The notes: generated by a model not told the origin, from the letters alone. A stretch of DNA of 64,000 nucleotides from Scatomonas sp963930955 (GCA_963930955.1 OZ006967.1:310001-374000), one strand, 5' to 3'; numbered from the stretch's first letter, positions 7,481 to 15,482 are shown. Program-made: numbers and translations.

Positions 7481-8257
7481 TTACTCAGCCTGGGCAGGAT
7501 CCAGGCCATATACCTCTCTCATGGAAAGGTCTTTTGATGGATCGATGCTCTCAATGTTGATTTTATATGAATCGTAAGAAATACGATCCATGATGGCGTC
7601 TGCAAGAGTGCTCTCACCGCTGCAGATCTGTTGGTACCACTCGCTTTCCCGGAACTGGGAGCAGAAGATGGTCGATGATTTTTTCCTGCGTTTGTGGATC
7701 AGCTCGAAAAGGTTTCTGGCTTCTGACTCGGTCAGTTTGAGCAGGAGCCATTCATCAATGATCAGCAGGACTGGCTTGGTGTATTTCTTTAGTATACTGG
7801 TAAAATCACCGGAATCCCTGGCTGCCTGCATATCCAGCAACAGATCCGGAAGACGGACATATTTCACGGTGTAATACTGTTTACATGCCTCCATACCAAA
7901 AGCGCATGCCAGATAAGTCTTACCACTTCCGGTGGCGCCGGTAATAAAAATGTTGCGGTACTCTGAGATGTATTCACAGGTTGCCAGACGGCTGATCAAA
8001 GCTTTGTTCAGCTTCCGGCCGGATTGATAGTCAATGGCTGCGATGCTGGCGTCTGGCTGCTCCAGTTCCGCCTGACGGATCAGCCTTTTCAGACGGTTGT
8101 TTTTACGATTGGTATATTCAACATCAACCAGCATGCCGAAGCGGTCTTCGAACGGGACTTCCTTCATCGTTGGATCAGCCATCTGGATACGAAAGGAATC
8201 TGCCATGGATGACAGGCGCATCTCGATAAGTTTATCAATGGTACTCTGATTGGTCAT
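7481..8257 (-). CDS. istB: IstB-like AAA+ ATPase helper of the inner IS21 element
   Basis: A 258-residue DnaC-related ATPase that selects targets and stimulates the IstA transposase. Walker A GATGSGKT lies near 105-112 and Walker B VLLIIDEW near 163-170; a sensor-like FCSQF is near 200. It begins four bases inside the istA stop (ATGA overlap), the usual IS21 arrangement for coupled translation. Length is normal (about 250). No defect is seen. Confidence 0.93.
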   Translation of the reverse strand: MTNQSTIDKLIEMRLSSMADSFRIQMADPTMKEVPFEDRFGMLVDVEYTNRKNNRLKRLIRQAELEQPDASIAAIDYQSGRKLNKALISRLATCEYISEYRNIFITGATGSGKTYLACAFGMEACKQYYTVKYVRLPDLLLDMQAARDSGDFTSILKKYTKPVLLIIDEWLLLKLTESEARNLFELIHKRRKKSSTIFCSQFRESEWYQQICSGESTLADAIMDRISYDSYKINIESIDPSKDLSMREVYGLDPAQAE

Positions 8258-9816
8258 GCTCTTTTACCTCCGTAGTATCTGGCACCCCGGGTAATGCCAT
8301 GTGTCTGTGCCCCAGTCTCTGATGAAGGGGATTTCGGATTCCGGGATACGGATTGGGGATCCTCTTTCATGGCAGCCAATAGATTTTTGATACTTTTATA
8401 ACTGGGGGTCCTGGAATACAGAAGCGCTTTATTGCAAGCCTCTTCCAGTTTTACAGGAGAATACTTCTCAGCCAGCTTCAGCAGCCCCATACAGCTTCTG
8501 TAAGTCTGCTGTTCTACCCTGCCGGAGGTCAGGATCGCATCAACCACCTTTCTTGTATTGATTCCGATCGAATCTGCCCATCTGCGGAAACGGTCACCAT
8601 TCCATTCCAGATACTTCTGATGGTCTGGCGGCATATGTGCCGTTACCGTGGAGTACTGGCCGCTCCTTCCATGGAGGCAGCGATGTGAGGCGATCCGATT
8701 GTGATGATAAAATATTTCAATCGTTGTTTCTGTTATGCGCACATCGACTTTATCTTTGATATACTGATAAGGCACGGAGTAGTACATCTTGTCTACTGCG
8801 ATGTGGTAGTTGAACTGGACAGTGGCCTGTTTCCACTCAGCCAGTTCGAAGGGTGTGGCAGGCAACTGTGCCAGGAGTGGCTTTTCTTCCCCAAGAAATA
8901 AACGGAGCCTGCTGCAATCCTTCTTTTGAAACTTCCTTGCATTGTAGGCATCCAGCTTTTCACGGATTGAAGCGTTTAATTCTGCAAGGGAGAAAAACTG
9001 TTCATTGCGAAGAGCCGCTGTGATCCATGTGGAGATCTTGCCAACGGAACCTTCTGCATTCGGTTTATCTTTGGGCTTCCGGACTCTTGCCGGAATGATG
9101 GCGACATTATAATGTTCTGCCATCTCATGATAAGTAGTATTCAGTGCGGTCGTATACCAGTCGCTTTTCGAAGGATTCACTGCCGTAGAACAGTTATCAG
9201 GAACAAGCATCGGTGTAACGCCGCCGAAAAATTCAAACATCTGGATATGCGCTTTGATCCAGTTATCTGTCTTCTGGTTCAGGTATGCCTTTACAAAGGC
9301 ATACTGGCTGTAAGTAAGGACACCTACAAAGATCTCTGCCTTTGTGATCTCACCGGTGTCCGGATCGATGAGCTGTGCCGGATCACCGGCCCAATCTACT
9401 TCGATCTGCTCACCCGGTTTCCGTGGGATGTGCATGGTGGCTCTGCGTTTTTCTTCGTCTTTTTGGATGTAGTAGCAGAACTGAGAATACATGAGAGGTT
9501 CTTCGTTGTTCATGCGACATTCCTCACAGTATTCTACCCATAGGAGTTTCTTGTTGACCCCATTACGCAGAAGCTCCCTGTGGATGTAGTCATAATCAGG
9601 CATCCTTCGATTGGTTGCTGATCTTACCTTGGGAAAAAGCATTCCCTCAAGCGCGCTGTCGGTCATGTCATGGTCCAGTGGCCAGGAAAGATTTATTTCC
9701 GCCGCCTGTTTGATGACCTTGGCAACAGTGTTACGGGATACGCCGCAGCTGTGTGCGATGTTCCGCTCGCTGAATCCTAGGCTTTTCAGGCGAAGGATTT
9801 CTCGATACTTGGTCAT
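8254..9816 (-). CDS. istA: IS21-family transposase IstA of the inner element
   Basis: A 520-residue DDE transposase. An N-terminal HTH covers residues 1-45 (LGFSERNIAHSCGVSRNTVAK). The rve catalytic core has Asp in EVDWAGD near 141, Asp in LVPDNCSTA near 207 and Glu in KPNAEGSVG near 254. A Mu-transposase-like C-terminal domain follows. AAGGAGG precedes the ATG at 9816. The 80 bases upstream hold the multiple terminal repeats of the element, which are IstA binding sites in this family. Intact. Confidence 0.95.
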   Translation of the reverse strand: MTKYREILRLKSLGFSERNIAHSCGVSRNTVAKVIKQAAEINLSWPLDHDMTDSALEGMLFPKVRSATNRRMPDYDYIHRELLRNGVNKKLLWVEYCEECRMNNEEPLMYSQFCYYIQKDEEKRRATMHIPRKPGEQIEVDWAGDPAQLIDPDTGEITKAEIFVGVLTYSQYAFVKAYLNQKTDNWIKAHIQMFEFFGGVTPMLVPDNCSTAVNPSKSDWYTTALNTTYHEMAEHYNVAIIPARVRKPKDKPNAEGSVGKISTWITAALRNEQFFSLAELNASIREKLDAYNARKFQKKDCSRLRLFLGEEKPLLAQLPATPFELAEWKQATVQFNYHIAVDKMYYSVPYQYIKDKVDVRITETTIEIFYHHNRIASHRCLHGRSGQYSTVTAHMPPDHQKYLEWNGDRFRRWADSIGINTRKVVDAILTSGRVEQQTYRSCMGLLKLAEKYSPVKLEEACNKALLYSRTPSYKSIKNLLAAMKEDPQSVSRNPKSPSSETGAQTHGITRGARYYGGKRA

Positions 9817-9894
9817 AATGGTGACCTCCTTTAACTGTATTCACATCTGACGATGTGTTCTTACAGTATAAAGGAGATCAATATAATAAATCCT

Positions 9895-10001
9895 AATGTG
9901 GCTCTGAATTACCGGAATATGTGGCTCTCATTCTCCGGAATGGTGGCTCTCATTCTCCGGAATGGTGGCTCTCAAAGTCCGGACAGGTGGCTCAAAGAGC
10001 C
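9895..10001. repeat. Five tandem GTGGCTC terminal repeats of the inner IS21 element
   Basis: GTGGCTC begins at 9898, 9921, 9943, 9965 and 9987. The two middle units share a longer block that includes CTCATTCTCCGGAATG. The opposite end has three units (7419-7470). IS21 elements usually have two or three per end, so five on one end is high. Confidence 0.8.
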
Positions 10002-11309
10002 CCGGAATAATCACATGTAATGACTTACAAGAAATCATAACACAAGCAATCAACGAAATAAAGCAGGAACAAGGCGAAAATTTCAGCCTTTCCAAAATTA
10101 ATCTTGCAGAACTGGAACGCCGGACCGGACTCAGCAGATCCAGGCTAAGGCGATTAAAAGAAAATAACTTTATTGTCACTCCGCATGGCAGGACAGGGCA
10201 AAAAGCAACAGCTACCATTCTGACCGGATATAGCGGTATCATTGATGGACTGCTCCAAAAAGGTGTTACGAATTCTTCAGTATGCTTTGAGCGGCTACAG
10301 GAGGCTGGCTATACCGGCGGATTGACAACCGTAAAAACTTATATCGCTGATCACCGGGATCTTGTCCCGCCCAAACGTCAGCTCGTTGCCCCTCAGGGGA
10401 ACCGGGGACGCAGATATCAGACTGACCCTGGGGAATCCTATCAGATGGATTGGGGATTTGTCCAGGTAGATACGGATACTAGTACATCCTATAAGGTTGC
10501 ATGTTTTGCTATGATCTGCCATCATTGCGGGGAAAGATATATTGAATTCTTTCCCAATGCCAGGCAGGAAAATCTCTTTATAGGGATGATCCATGCGTTT
10601 ACTTATATGGGGATTCCACGCTATATACTGACAGATAACATGAAAAGCGTCGTAGTCCGGCGGGATCCGGAAGGCCATCCGCTGTGGCAGAAAGATTATA
10701 AAGTGTTCATGGAAACAATCGGTTTCCATACAAAACTCTGCAAGCCAAAGCATCCTTTCACTAAAGGCAAAGTGGAGCGCCTGATCCGCTTTGTAAAAGA
10801 TAACTTTCTTGCCGGCAGAGTTTTTGGTACGATCACAGAATTGAATCTGGAAGCCATCGGATGGTGCAACCGTCAGAACAGCATGTATCATAAAGCAGTT
10901 GACTGCATCCCCTGTGAAAAGCATCGGGAAGACTGCATGGCTGTTGCTTCCGTATTAACAAAAACACAGGCACTTGCCTTTTATCTCTGCCCGGAAAGAA
11001 AGATTTCTTTCGATGGATTTGTCCATTATGAAGGGCGGCGCTTCGGCGTCCCGTATTGGTACACTCAGAAGACCTGCAGGATCCGGAGGGATTCCTTTAC
11101 CCTCTATATTTACGCATCCGATCTCAGCAAAGTCCTGACCACACACGATGTCACCTGGATGAGAAGAGACAGTTTCTGCCGGGATCAGTATGTGACAGAA
11201 CAGCCGGAAGAAGTTCCATCGATGCCGGTCAAAACCCGGATCTTCCAGATAGAGCCTCCCAAACAGCGCTCAGGATTTGAAAAATTCAACTTTGAGGAGG
11301 GCCTATGGG

Positions 11310-12113
11310 ATGAATGAATCAATACTTGAAAGAATCCAGTCCAGTGCAAAGGCACTGAAGATCGATCTTTATACAGCAGAACTGGCCAGCTATGCCGATG
11401 AAAAAGAACTTACGCCGGAAGCTCTGGAGGCAGTCTGTGGAGTTTTTGAATACCTGGAGCAGAAAAAATACGACTCTATGGTCCATACGATGCTGAAACT
11501 GAGCAAGCTTCCTATGAACGAGCCGAAAACCTTTGAAAGATTTGATTTCAGCCGGCTCCATGGGAAGCATGTGCAGTCACTGAAGAACATCTCTTCTCTG
11601 TCCGCTCTGTATGCAAGAAAAAATCTGGCCTTTATTGGACCGCAGGGCGTGGGCAAAACCCATCTGGCTATGGCTTTTGGCCGGGAATGCTGCCTGAAAG
11701 GATATAAAACCTATTTCTTAAGGGCAAGCGAACTCAACCAAAAGCTGACGGATGCAAGAAAACACGGCCGGGAGGGCGCTGTCATCAACGGACTGGTAAA
11801 GCCTTCCTGCCTGATCATTGATGAGATTGGCAGGTGTGTGTTCGATAAAGAGAACACACGTATGTTCTTTGATGTGATTGACCGCCGCTACAATAAAGAT
11901 GGTCCCAGTACTATGATTTTTACCAGCAATAAGACACCAAACCAGTGGGGTGAATATTTCAGCGAAGATGATACGCTGCTTTGTTCTTTAGACCGTGTCT
12001 TTGATGATGCCACTGTATTTATGATCAAAGGTGACAGCTACCGGGGACGCAAGCTGGAAACACTTGGTCTTGAGGCTGGTATCGCAAAGCATACGGAGTT
12101 TAAAAATGCGTAA
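11310..12113 (+). CDS. istB: IstB-like AAA+ ATPase helper of the outer IS21 element
   Basis: A 267-residue protein with Walker A GPQGVGKT and Walker B CLIIDEIG (the usual order and spacing for IstB/DnaC). The start ATG at 11310 follows GAGGAGG and overlaps the istA stop by eight bases; a longer frame from 11277 is less likely. It shares little beyond motifs with the inner element's helper, so the two elements belong to different IS21 branches. It is intact although its istA partner is split. Confidence 0.9.
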   Translation: MNESILERIQSSAKALKIDLYTAELASYADEKELTPEALEAVCGVFEYLEQKKYDSMVHTMLKLSKLPMNEPKTFERFDFSRLHGKHVQSLKNISSLSALYARKNLAFIGPQGVGKTHLAMAFGRECCLKGYKTYFLRASELNQKLTDARKHGREGAVINGLVKPSCLIIDEIGRCVFDKENTRMFFDVIDRRYNKDGPSTMIFTSNKTPNQWGEYFSEDDTLLCSLDRVFDDATVFMIKGDSYRGRKLETLGLEAGIAKHTEFKNA

Positions 12114-12208
12114 CTGTTAATAACATACATGATGCATTGGCGATTTTAAATTGACTGAGATTGGCGTTTTTAATCCGACTCTGAATGGTGAAAATCGCCT
12201 GACGCTAA

Positions 12209-12329
12209 CAATGGATTTCTTACGCTGTTTTTGCGGTGGTTTCTGCTTGTTGCGTTCCTGTATCTCACGCAAATGTTTTAGTACGCTCTGCTTTTCGGGC
12301 TGTGCGTGGTAAGGTGATTTTGCAGCCAC
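12209..12329 (-). pseudogene. Basic-tailed mobile-element ORF cut by the outer IS21 element
   Basis: Minus strand from GTG 12329: MAAKSPYHAQPEKQSVLKHL, then REIQERNKQKPPQKQRKKSI, where the IS begins. If the outer IS and one CAATG are removed, the frame continues on the far side as DRDSR and stops at 7221-7223, just before a terminator. So the insertion hit the last codons of a real gene. The upstream start is uncertain, because the region above 12330 belongs to another remnant. I do not recognise the family; the basic tail resembles the C-termini of mobilisation proteins, a weak hint. Confidence 0.5.
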
Positions 12330-12333
12330 AAAG

Positions 12334-12526
12334 TAAAAAAGTGCTTGACATTTGCAGAGCAGCCTCCTTTGGCCTTGCCATGGCCCTCCTGCTGGACGAA
12401 AGCCTTGCTCCTCTTAAGGAAAAAATCGGACTTCGTGCAGATTCCCGGATCCTGTGCGTTTCCACAGAAGGAGCCACTGACCTTGAAAACTACTGGAAGA
12501 TTATAGCATCCGGGGGAAAAGCATAA
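12334..12526 (+). pseudogene. C-terminal fragment of a PLP lyase (diaminopropionate ammonia-lyase-like)
   Basis: The last 64 codons of a plus-strand gene: LDICRAASFGLAMALLLDES, then LAPLKEKIGLRADSRILCVS and TEGATDLENYWKI. The STEG-TD-NY block near the end is typical of the C-terminus of diaminopropionate ammonia-lyase (YgeX/DpaL). The N-terminal four fifths is missing. The left edge abuts mobile DNA at about 12330. The fragment may mark old flanking chromosome or a separate insertion. It has no start or ribosome-binding site. Confidence 0.5.
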
Positions 12527-12530
12527 AAGC

Positions 12531-12562
12531 ATATCTGGCTGGTGATCTCACCAGCCAGATAT
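12531..12562. terminator. Perfect 15-bp hairpin between a plus- and a minus-strand remnant
   Basis: ATATCTGGCTGGTGA (12531-12545) pairs with its complement at 12548-12562. There is no clear T tract on either side, so termination strength is uncertain. It lies exactly between the lyase fragment stop and the truncated GNAT gene. Confidence 0.6.
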
Positions 12563-12567
12563 ACCGT

Positions 12568-12833
12568 TCACTTATCCGTCAGTCCAGTTCCAACAATGTG
12601 TCCGTCAACAATAGCACAAAGATAAACTCCCCTGGCTGCAGTCTCTCTATCGGTCAAAAATTGCTTTTCAAATGCCGTATCAATAGATGTTTCATCTTTG
12701 TATGATGATAAGAAATCTGTCTGATCATGAGTTAAAAGAAAAATATTTAAGACTTCCTGCGCATCATCGCCAGTAGCGTTTCTAATCAAACATTTCTTGT
12801 TATTCTTTAGAAATACTTTTTTGTATACTTCAT
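12568..12833 (-). pseudogene. GNAT acetyltransferase, frameshifted near the start and truncated
   Basis: The ATG at 12833, with GAAGGGG upstream, reads MKYTKKYF and then stops. One missing base there would join it to LKNNKKCLIRNATGDDAQEV, a normal GNAT N-terminus, in the frame that continues to 12568. The protein then ends after GVYLCAIVDGHIVGTGLTDK, before the acetyl-CoA binding motif (Q/RxxGxG/A). So it has both a frameshift and a lost C-terminal half. It is the last member of the cassette-like array, next to the hairpin at 12531. Confidence 0.65.
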
Positions 12834-12840
12834 TATTTAT

Positions 12841-12883
12841 CCCCTTCACAATTAGGATTTTTCTGCTTAACAAACTGGGATTT
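12841..12883 (-). repeat. Cassette-boundary motif, double copy
   Basis: Minus strand: TAAATCCCAGTTTGTTAAGC (first copy, whose TAA is the CPBP stop codon), then AGAAAAATCCTAATTGTGAA and GGGG before the GNAT start. The layout copy-AGCAGAAA-copy-AAGGG is the same as at 14286-14326. Confidence 0.7.
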
Positions 12884-13619
12884 ATTGTTTTGCTTCTCCA
12901 CAATACCATAAATATATTGAATATACAAGCATAGCAATCAGTCCTATTACCAATAGAACATTCACTTTAATTATAAATACAGACAAAAGAGTATTTGTCA
13001 ATCCATGAAAAACACTACACGCAAAAACACATTTCGTTTTTTTGTAAATTGTCGCCAGCCAAAAGCTCAGTATAACAGCTAACGCTAAGAAAAATAGAAA
13101 TGGCATATTTTGTTGCGATGAGCCATTTACAAACCAAAGGGGAATATGCCAAATTCCCCACACAACACCCGTAATGATTGTGGCTATAGGGAAATTCAAT
13201 TTTTCCTCTAATAAAGGCTGCATAACACCTCTCCAACCTAATTCTTCTTCGCCGCCATATATAAATGTTGATTGAAGAAAGATTAAAGGCATCAAATACC
13301 ATGGTAATGCGGAATTAAATTCCCTTGACGATAAACCTATTGTCAGTATTTCAAAAATAGAAAATAAAAACAAAAAAATCAATGATTTCTTTCTGTAGCC
13401 AAAAATAAAATCTAATATAGATTTAACCGTGTTTTTTTCTTCTAAGACAAAGAAAGTTGCTATTGTCGGTCCGAATCCTCCTATAATATGTAAAATAGTG
13501 CCTAAAGGATGCGAAAATGGGATAATATTTAAACTCGTTAACACAGCAAGTCCAGACCAGGCTATCCCTGTAATAACAAATGTAATTATAAGAAATTTTG
13601 CTAACCGTTTAGTATCCAA
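12882..13619 (-). CDS. CPBP-family intramembrane metalloprotease
   Basis: A 245-residue membrane protein with about seven hydrophobic helices. The Abi/CPBP motifs are intact: EEELGWRG near 124-131, a GIWHIPLWF segment near 160 and SVFHGLTNT near 210, which supply the catalytic Glu and metal-binding His residues. Family members cleave prenylated or peptide substrates and are often linked to bacteriocin immunity. The start is TTG at 13619 behind AAAGGAG. It is one of the few array genes that looks fully intact. Its stop codon is the first part of the motif at 12841-12883. Confidence 0.85.
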   Translation of the reverse strand: MDTKRLAKFLIITFVITGIAWSGLAVLTSLNIIPFSHPLGTILHIIGGFGPTIATFFVLEEKNTVKSILDFIFGYRKKSLIFLFLFSIFEILTIGLSSREFNSALPWYLMPLIFLQSTFIYGGEEELGWRGVMQPLLEEKLNFPIATIITGVVWGIWHIPLWFVNGSSQQNMPFLFFLALAVILSFWLATIYKKTKCVFACSVFHGLTNTLLSVFIIKVNVLLVIGLIAMLVYSIYLWYCGEAKQ

Positions 13620-13628
13620 TTCAGTATA

Positions 13629-13652
13629 TCTCCTTTTAAAATTAGGATTTGC
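13629..13652 (-). repeat. Cassette-boundary motif with ribosome-binding site
   Basis: Minus strand GCAAATCCTAATTTTAAAAG followed by GAGA. It lies 10 bases after the GNAT stop and supplies the AAAGGAG site of the CPBP gene. Confidence 0.65.
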
Positions 13653-13662
13653 TAGTTTATTG

Positions 13663-14277
13663 CTATCCAGTAATTTTCTTTGTATAAAACAAACAGATTA
13701 AAGGGACTTGTTTTTTGTCCAAATCAAGCACAACTTGTCGTTCTTGCGAACGTTCAAAACCTCTATGCTCATAAAATTGATAAGTACAAGCGTTGTCTGT
13801 GTATAAATAAATAAGTTTTCCGCTTTCATCTTTTTCGAATGCAGACAATAATGCTGTTCCAATACCTTTAATTTTGCAATCAGGGTCAGCGGCAAGAAAA
13901 ATTATCTCTCCATCAGGATTATTCTTTTGGCAAAAAGACTTATACATATCTTTATTCGCTTCATCATATTCTTCAACACCTTTTCCTGCCACAAGATGTT
14001 GAAGCCAATCAAAAATCTTCACATAAATCGCTTTTGAAACGCTGTAAAAATGTTTTGGCTCATTCTTCATTTCTGCAAGTAAAACCCCCACAAAAATATC
14101 ATCAACATAAGCACCATAAACTTTTGTTGCCCGATTTAGTTCCATATCCTAGAAATATTTTGCGTACAATGCCAAAATAATTTTGCTATCCATATACCAA
14201 TCTAAATGCATACCTTGAATTGCAAATTTTTGAGCTTTTTTGTAATCTCGCCTGCGTATTCCTTTTATCTCAATCAA
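13663..14277 (-). pseudogene. GNAT acetyltransferase with an in-frame amber stop
   Basis: A single frame runs from a TTG at 14277 (IEIKGIRRRDYKKAQKFAIQ, then GMHLDWYMDSKIILALYAKYF) to a TAG at 14149-14151, and continues in the same frame as DMELNRATKVYGAYVDDIFV to 13663. The acetyl-CoA motif DCKIKGIGTAL is present in the C-terminal part. The TAG probably replaces a Trp codon (TGG). A shorter protein could start at ATG 14145, but it would lack the first GNAT strand and has no ribosome-binding site. I call it a nonsense-mutated gene; stop readthrough cannot be excluded. Confidence 0.7.
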
Positions 14278-14285
14278 TAACGCCA

Positions 14286-14326
14286 CCCTTACAACTTCCA
14301 ATTTTCTGCTCTACAACTTAGGATTT
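14286..14326 (-). repeat. Cassette-boundary motif, double copy
   Basis: Minus strand: AAATCCTAAGTTGTAGAGCA (first copy; the DHFR stop TAA overlaps it), then GAAAATTGGAAGTTGTAAGG. Two copies with no gene between suggest a lost cassette. Confidence 0.7.
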
Positions 14327-14730
14327 ATCTTCTAATATAGACCAGATTCGTCATACTATTATACGATTGTGTTTTGAGCAATCTCAACTTAATTGCTTGG
14401 TCAGCGTTTCCAAAAAGTCGAATGCCTGAACCCAGGATTATTGGGATAATAGTAATATAATAACAATCAATCATATCTTCTCTGACCAGTTGTTGAATCA
14501 GGTTTGCTCCACCACAGATCCAAATACCTTTTCCATTTTCTTCCCGCAATCTTTTTATCAGATTAACAGGGCTTTCATTAACAAAATGAATTTTATCAGA
14601 CGATTCCTTTCGAATATGCGTCAACATTATCGTCATCATCGCCTTGACCGGGCAGCCAGTCAACACTCCCTTTACTGTCTGCAATATACCCGTCAAGACT
14701 CATTGCTATAAACAAACTGATTTTTTTCAT
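14325..14730 (-). pseudogene. RibD/DHFR-like reductase with internal deletion and frameshift
   Basis: From ATG 14730 the frame reads MKKISLFIAMSLDGYIADSK, then GSVDWLPGQGDDDDNVDAYS and stops soon after. A second frame picks up at about 14615 as KESSDKIHFVNESPVNLIKR, then GKGIWICGGANLIQQLV, and the conserved PIILGSGIRLFG, to 14325. The family normally has about 45 more residues between these two parts. The junction holds a GACGCATATTC stretch that fits the coding of both sides, so a short-homology deletion is likely. The NADPH-site core and thus activity are lost. Related cassette-type DHFR-like genes are common on mobile elements. Confidence 0.7.
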
Positions 14731-14749
14731 ATCAACCTCTCTAATTGTT

Positions 14750-14935
14750 CTATTTCTTCAAAATATCCTCTCGATGATACACAACACCATTTTTCTCTTT
14801 TGCAATTGAACATTTTTTGTTCTCACAAGAATCATTATCCGGGAAGCCGTTTGAACCACATCCATCACAATCTGGAGTCTCTGTGCATAAAAAGCATGCA
14901 AGGCCACATCTGACAATTCCCAATTCCCGTTTCAT
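14750..14935 (-). pseudogene. DUF3795-like Cys-rich gene with internal deletion
   Basis: The ATG at 14935 follows GAGGAG. The 61-residue product has the DUF3795 start (RCGLACFLCTETPDCDGCGS, then CENKKCSI) followed directly by KEKNGVVYHRED, which in relatives lies about 50 residues later. The C-terminus then leaves frame: another frame shows YFEEIEQLERLI, which resembles the family's tail. I read this as a deletion plus a small frameshift. DUF3795 function is unknown; the Cys cluster probably binds metal. Confidence 0.55.
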
Positions 14936-14939
14936 AAAG

Positions 14940-14962
14940 TCTCTCCTCAACTGGTGTTTATC
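14940..14962 (-). repeat. Cassette-boundary motif with ribosome-binding site
   Basis: Minus strand GATAAACACCAGTTGAGGAG then AGA. The TAA is the flavodoxin stop and GAGGAG is the next gene's ribosome-binding site. Confidence 0.6.
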
Positions 14963-15482
14963 GCTTAATATATTCCATTATTGGTTCAATGTACTTTTTG
15001 TCAGTCCAGTCGCAGTTGTTATCCCCGGCTTCCATTAATGCCTTTTCCCATATTTCATAATCAGATGGATCTTTCTTTGCAACAGCTTTTCTAAGCAAAT
15101 TGCACAAAGTTCTATCTTTGAAAGACATTGCGTCCATATCCCATGCGCCACGACAGTAAAAGACTGGAATATCAGATAAATTATCTTTTATGTTATGCTT
15201 TTTGATTTGTAGAAATGCATTTTCTTCATATGGAGATGCACCACAACAAAACACAATAACTTTTTTGTCTGCCAATTTATTGATATTCTTTTTTAGGAAA
15301 GACAAACCAGCAATACCGGAAGCATATATTCCTCCGCCTAAAATAATAACGTCATATGCAATAATTTCATTAATATCAGCTTTTTTTGTTTCTATACACT
15401 GAAACCCGGTTTCCTCAGACAACCATTCAGCGTATCTTTTTGTAGCACCATATTTTGATTGATATAGGATTACTCCATTCAT
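14958..15482 (-). CDS. Flavodoxin-domain protein
   Basis: A 174-residue FMN-binding protein of the Flavodoxin_5/HemG-like type. The phosphate-binding loop is QSKYGATKRYAEW near 8-20, the second loop LGGGIYASGIAG near 48-59, and the CCGASPYEE loop near 78. There is no membrane segment. Relatives carry electrons or act on protoporphyrinogen; here the partner is unknown. ATG at 15482 follows GAGGAG in the motif 15490-15513. It looks intact, unlike its downstream neighbours. Confidence 0.82.
   Translation of the reverse strand: MNGVILYQSKYGATKRYAEWLSEETGFQCIETKKADINEIIAYDVIILGGGIYASGIAGLSFLKKNINKLADKKVIVFCCGASPYEENAFLQIKKHNIKDNLSDIPVFYCRGAWDMDAMSFKDRTLCNLLRKAVAKKDPSDYEIWEKALMEAGDNNCDWTDKKYIEPIMEYIKR

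Larger units (their letters stand above)
7400..10013 (-). mobile_element. Inner IS21-family element
   Basis: It starts TGAATATTACGG at 7400 and ends, read inward on the minus strand, TGATTATTCCGG at 10013; the two match at 10 of 12 bases. CATGT flanks it on both sides (7395-7399, 10014-10018). Multiple terminal repeats are visible. GAGCCRC occurs at 7419, 7442 and 7464, and GTGGCTC at 9898, 9921, 9943, 9965 and 9987, all with 22-23 bp spacing. It carries intact istA and istB in the minus direction. All parts look complete, so it could be active. Confidence 0.9.
7379..11317 (+). pseudogene. istA: IS21-family transposase istA of the outer element, split by the inner element
   Basis: The start ATG at 7379 follows GGAGG and reads MHEDATC up to 7399. 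The frame resumes at 10014-10018 (the duplicated CATGT). Removing the inner element and one CATGT restores MHEDATCNDLQEIITQAIN, the expected N-terminus. The rest, 10019-11317, is intact: an HTH over ERRTGLSRSRLRRLK, then an rve core with Asp in YQMDWG, Asp in ILTDNMK and Glu in GKVERLIR. A frame opening at 9962 inside the inner element's end could still give a product with a foreign N-terminus (MVALKVRTGG). Transposition activity of the outer element is doubtful. Confidence 0.85.
7243..12208 (+). mobile_element. Outer IS21-family element, interrupted by a second IS21-family element
   Basis: The ends are inverted: left TATTAGCGTCGGGTTAAAAT and right, read inward on the minus strand, TTAGCGTCAGGCGATTTTC. 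Each end carries a second internal copy (GTCAGGCTAAAATAGCC on the left, GTCGGATTAAAAACGCC on the right), as is usual for IS21. The 5-bp CAATG lies directly outside both ends (7238-7242 and 12209-12213), the target duplication. It encodes istA (split) and istB in the plus direction. Without the 2614-bp inner element plus its 5-bp duplication it would be about 2.35 kb, a normal IS21 size. Confidence 0.85.

Noticed and set aside
9962..10013. An alternative start of the outer istA inside the inner IS end
   Set aside because: The frame is open but the encoded N-terminus (MVALKVRTGG) is created by the inner element; the original start is at 7379.
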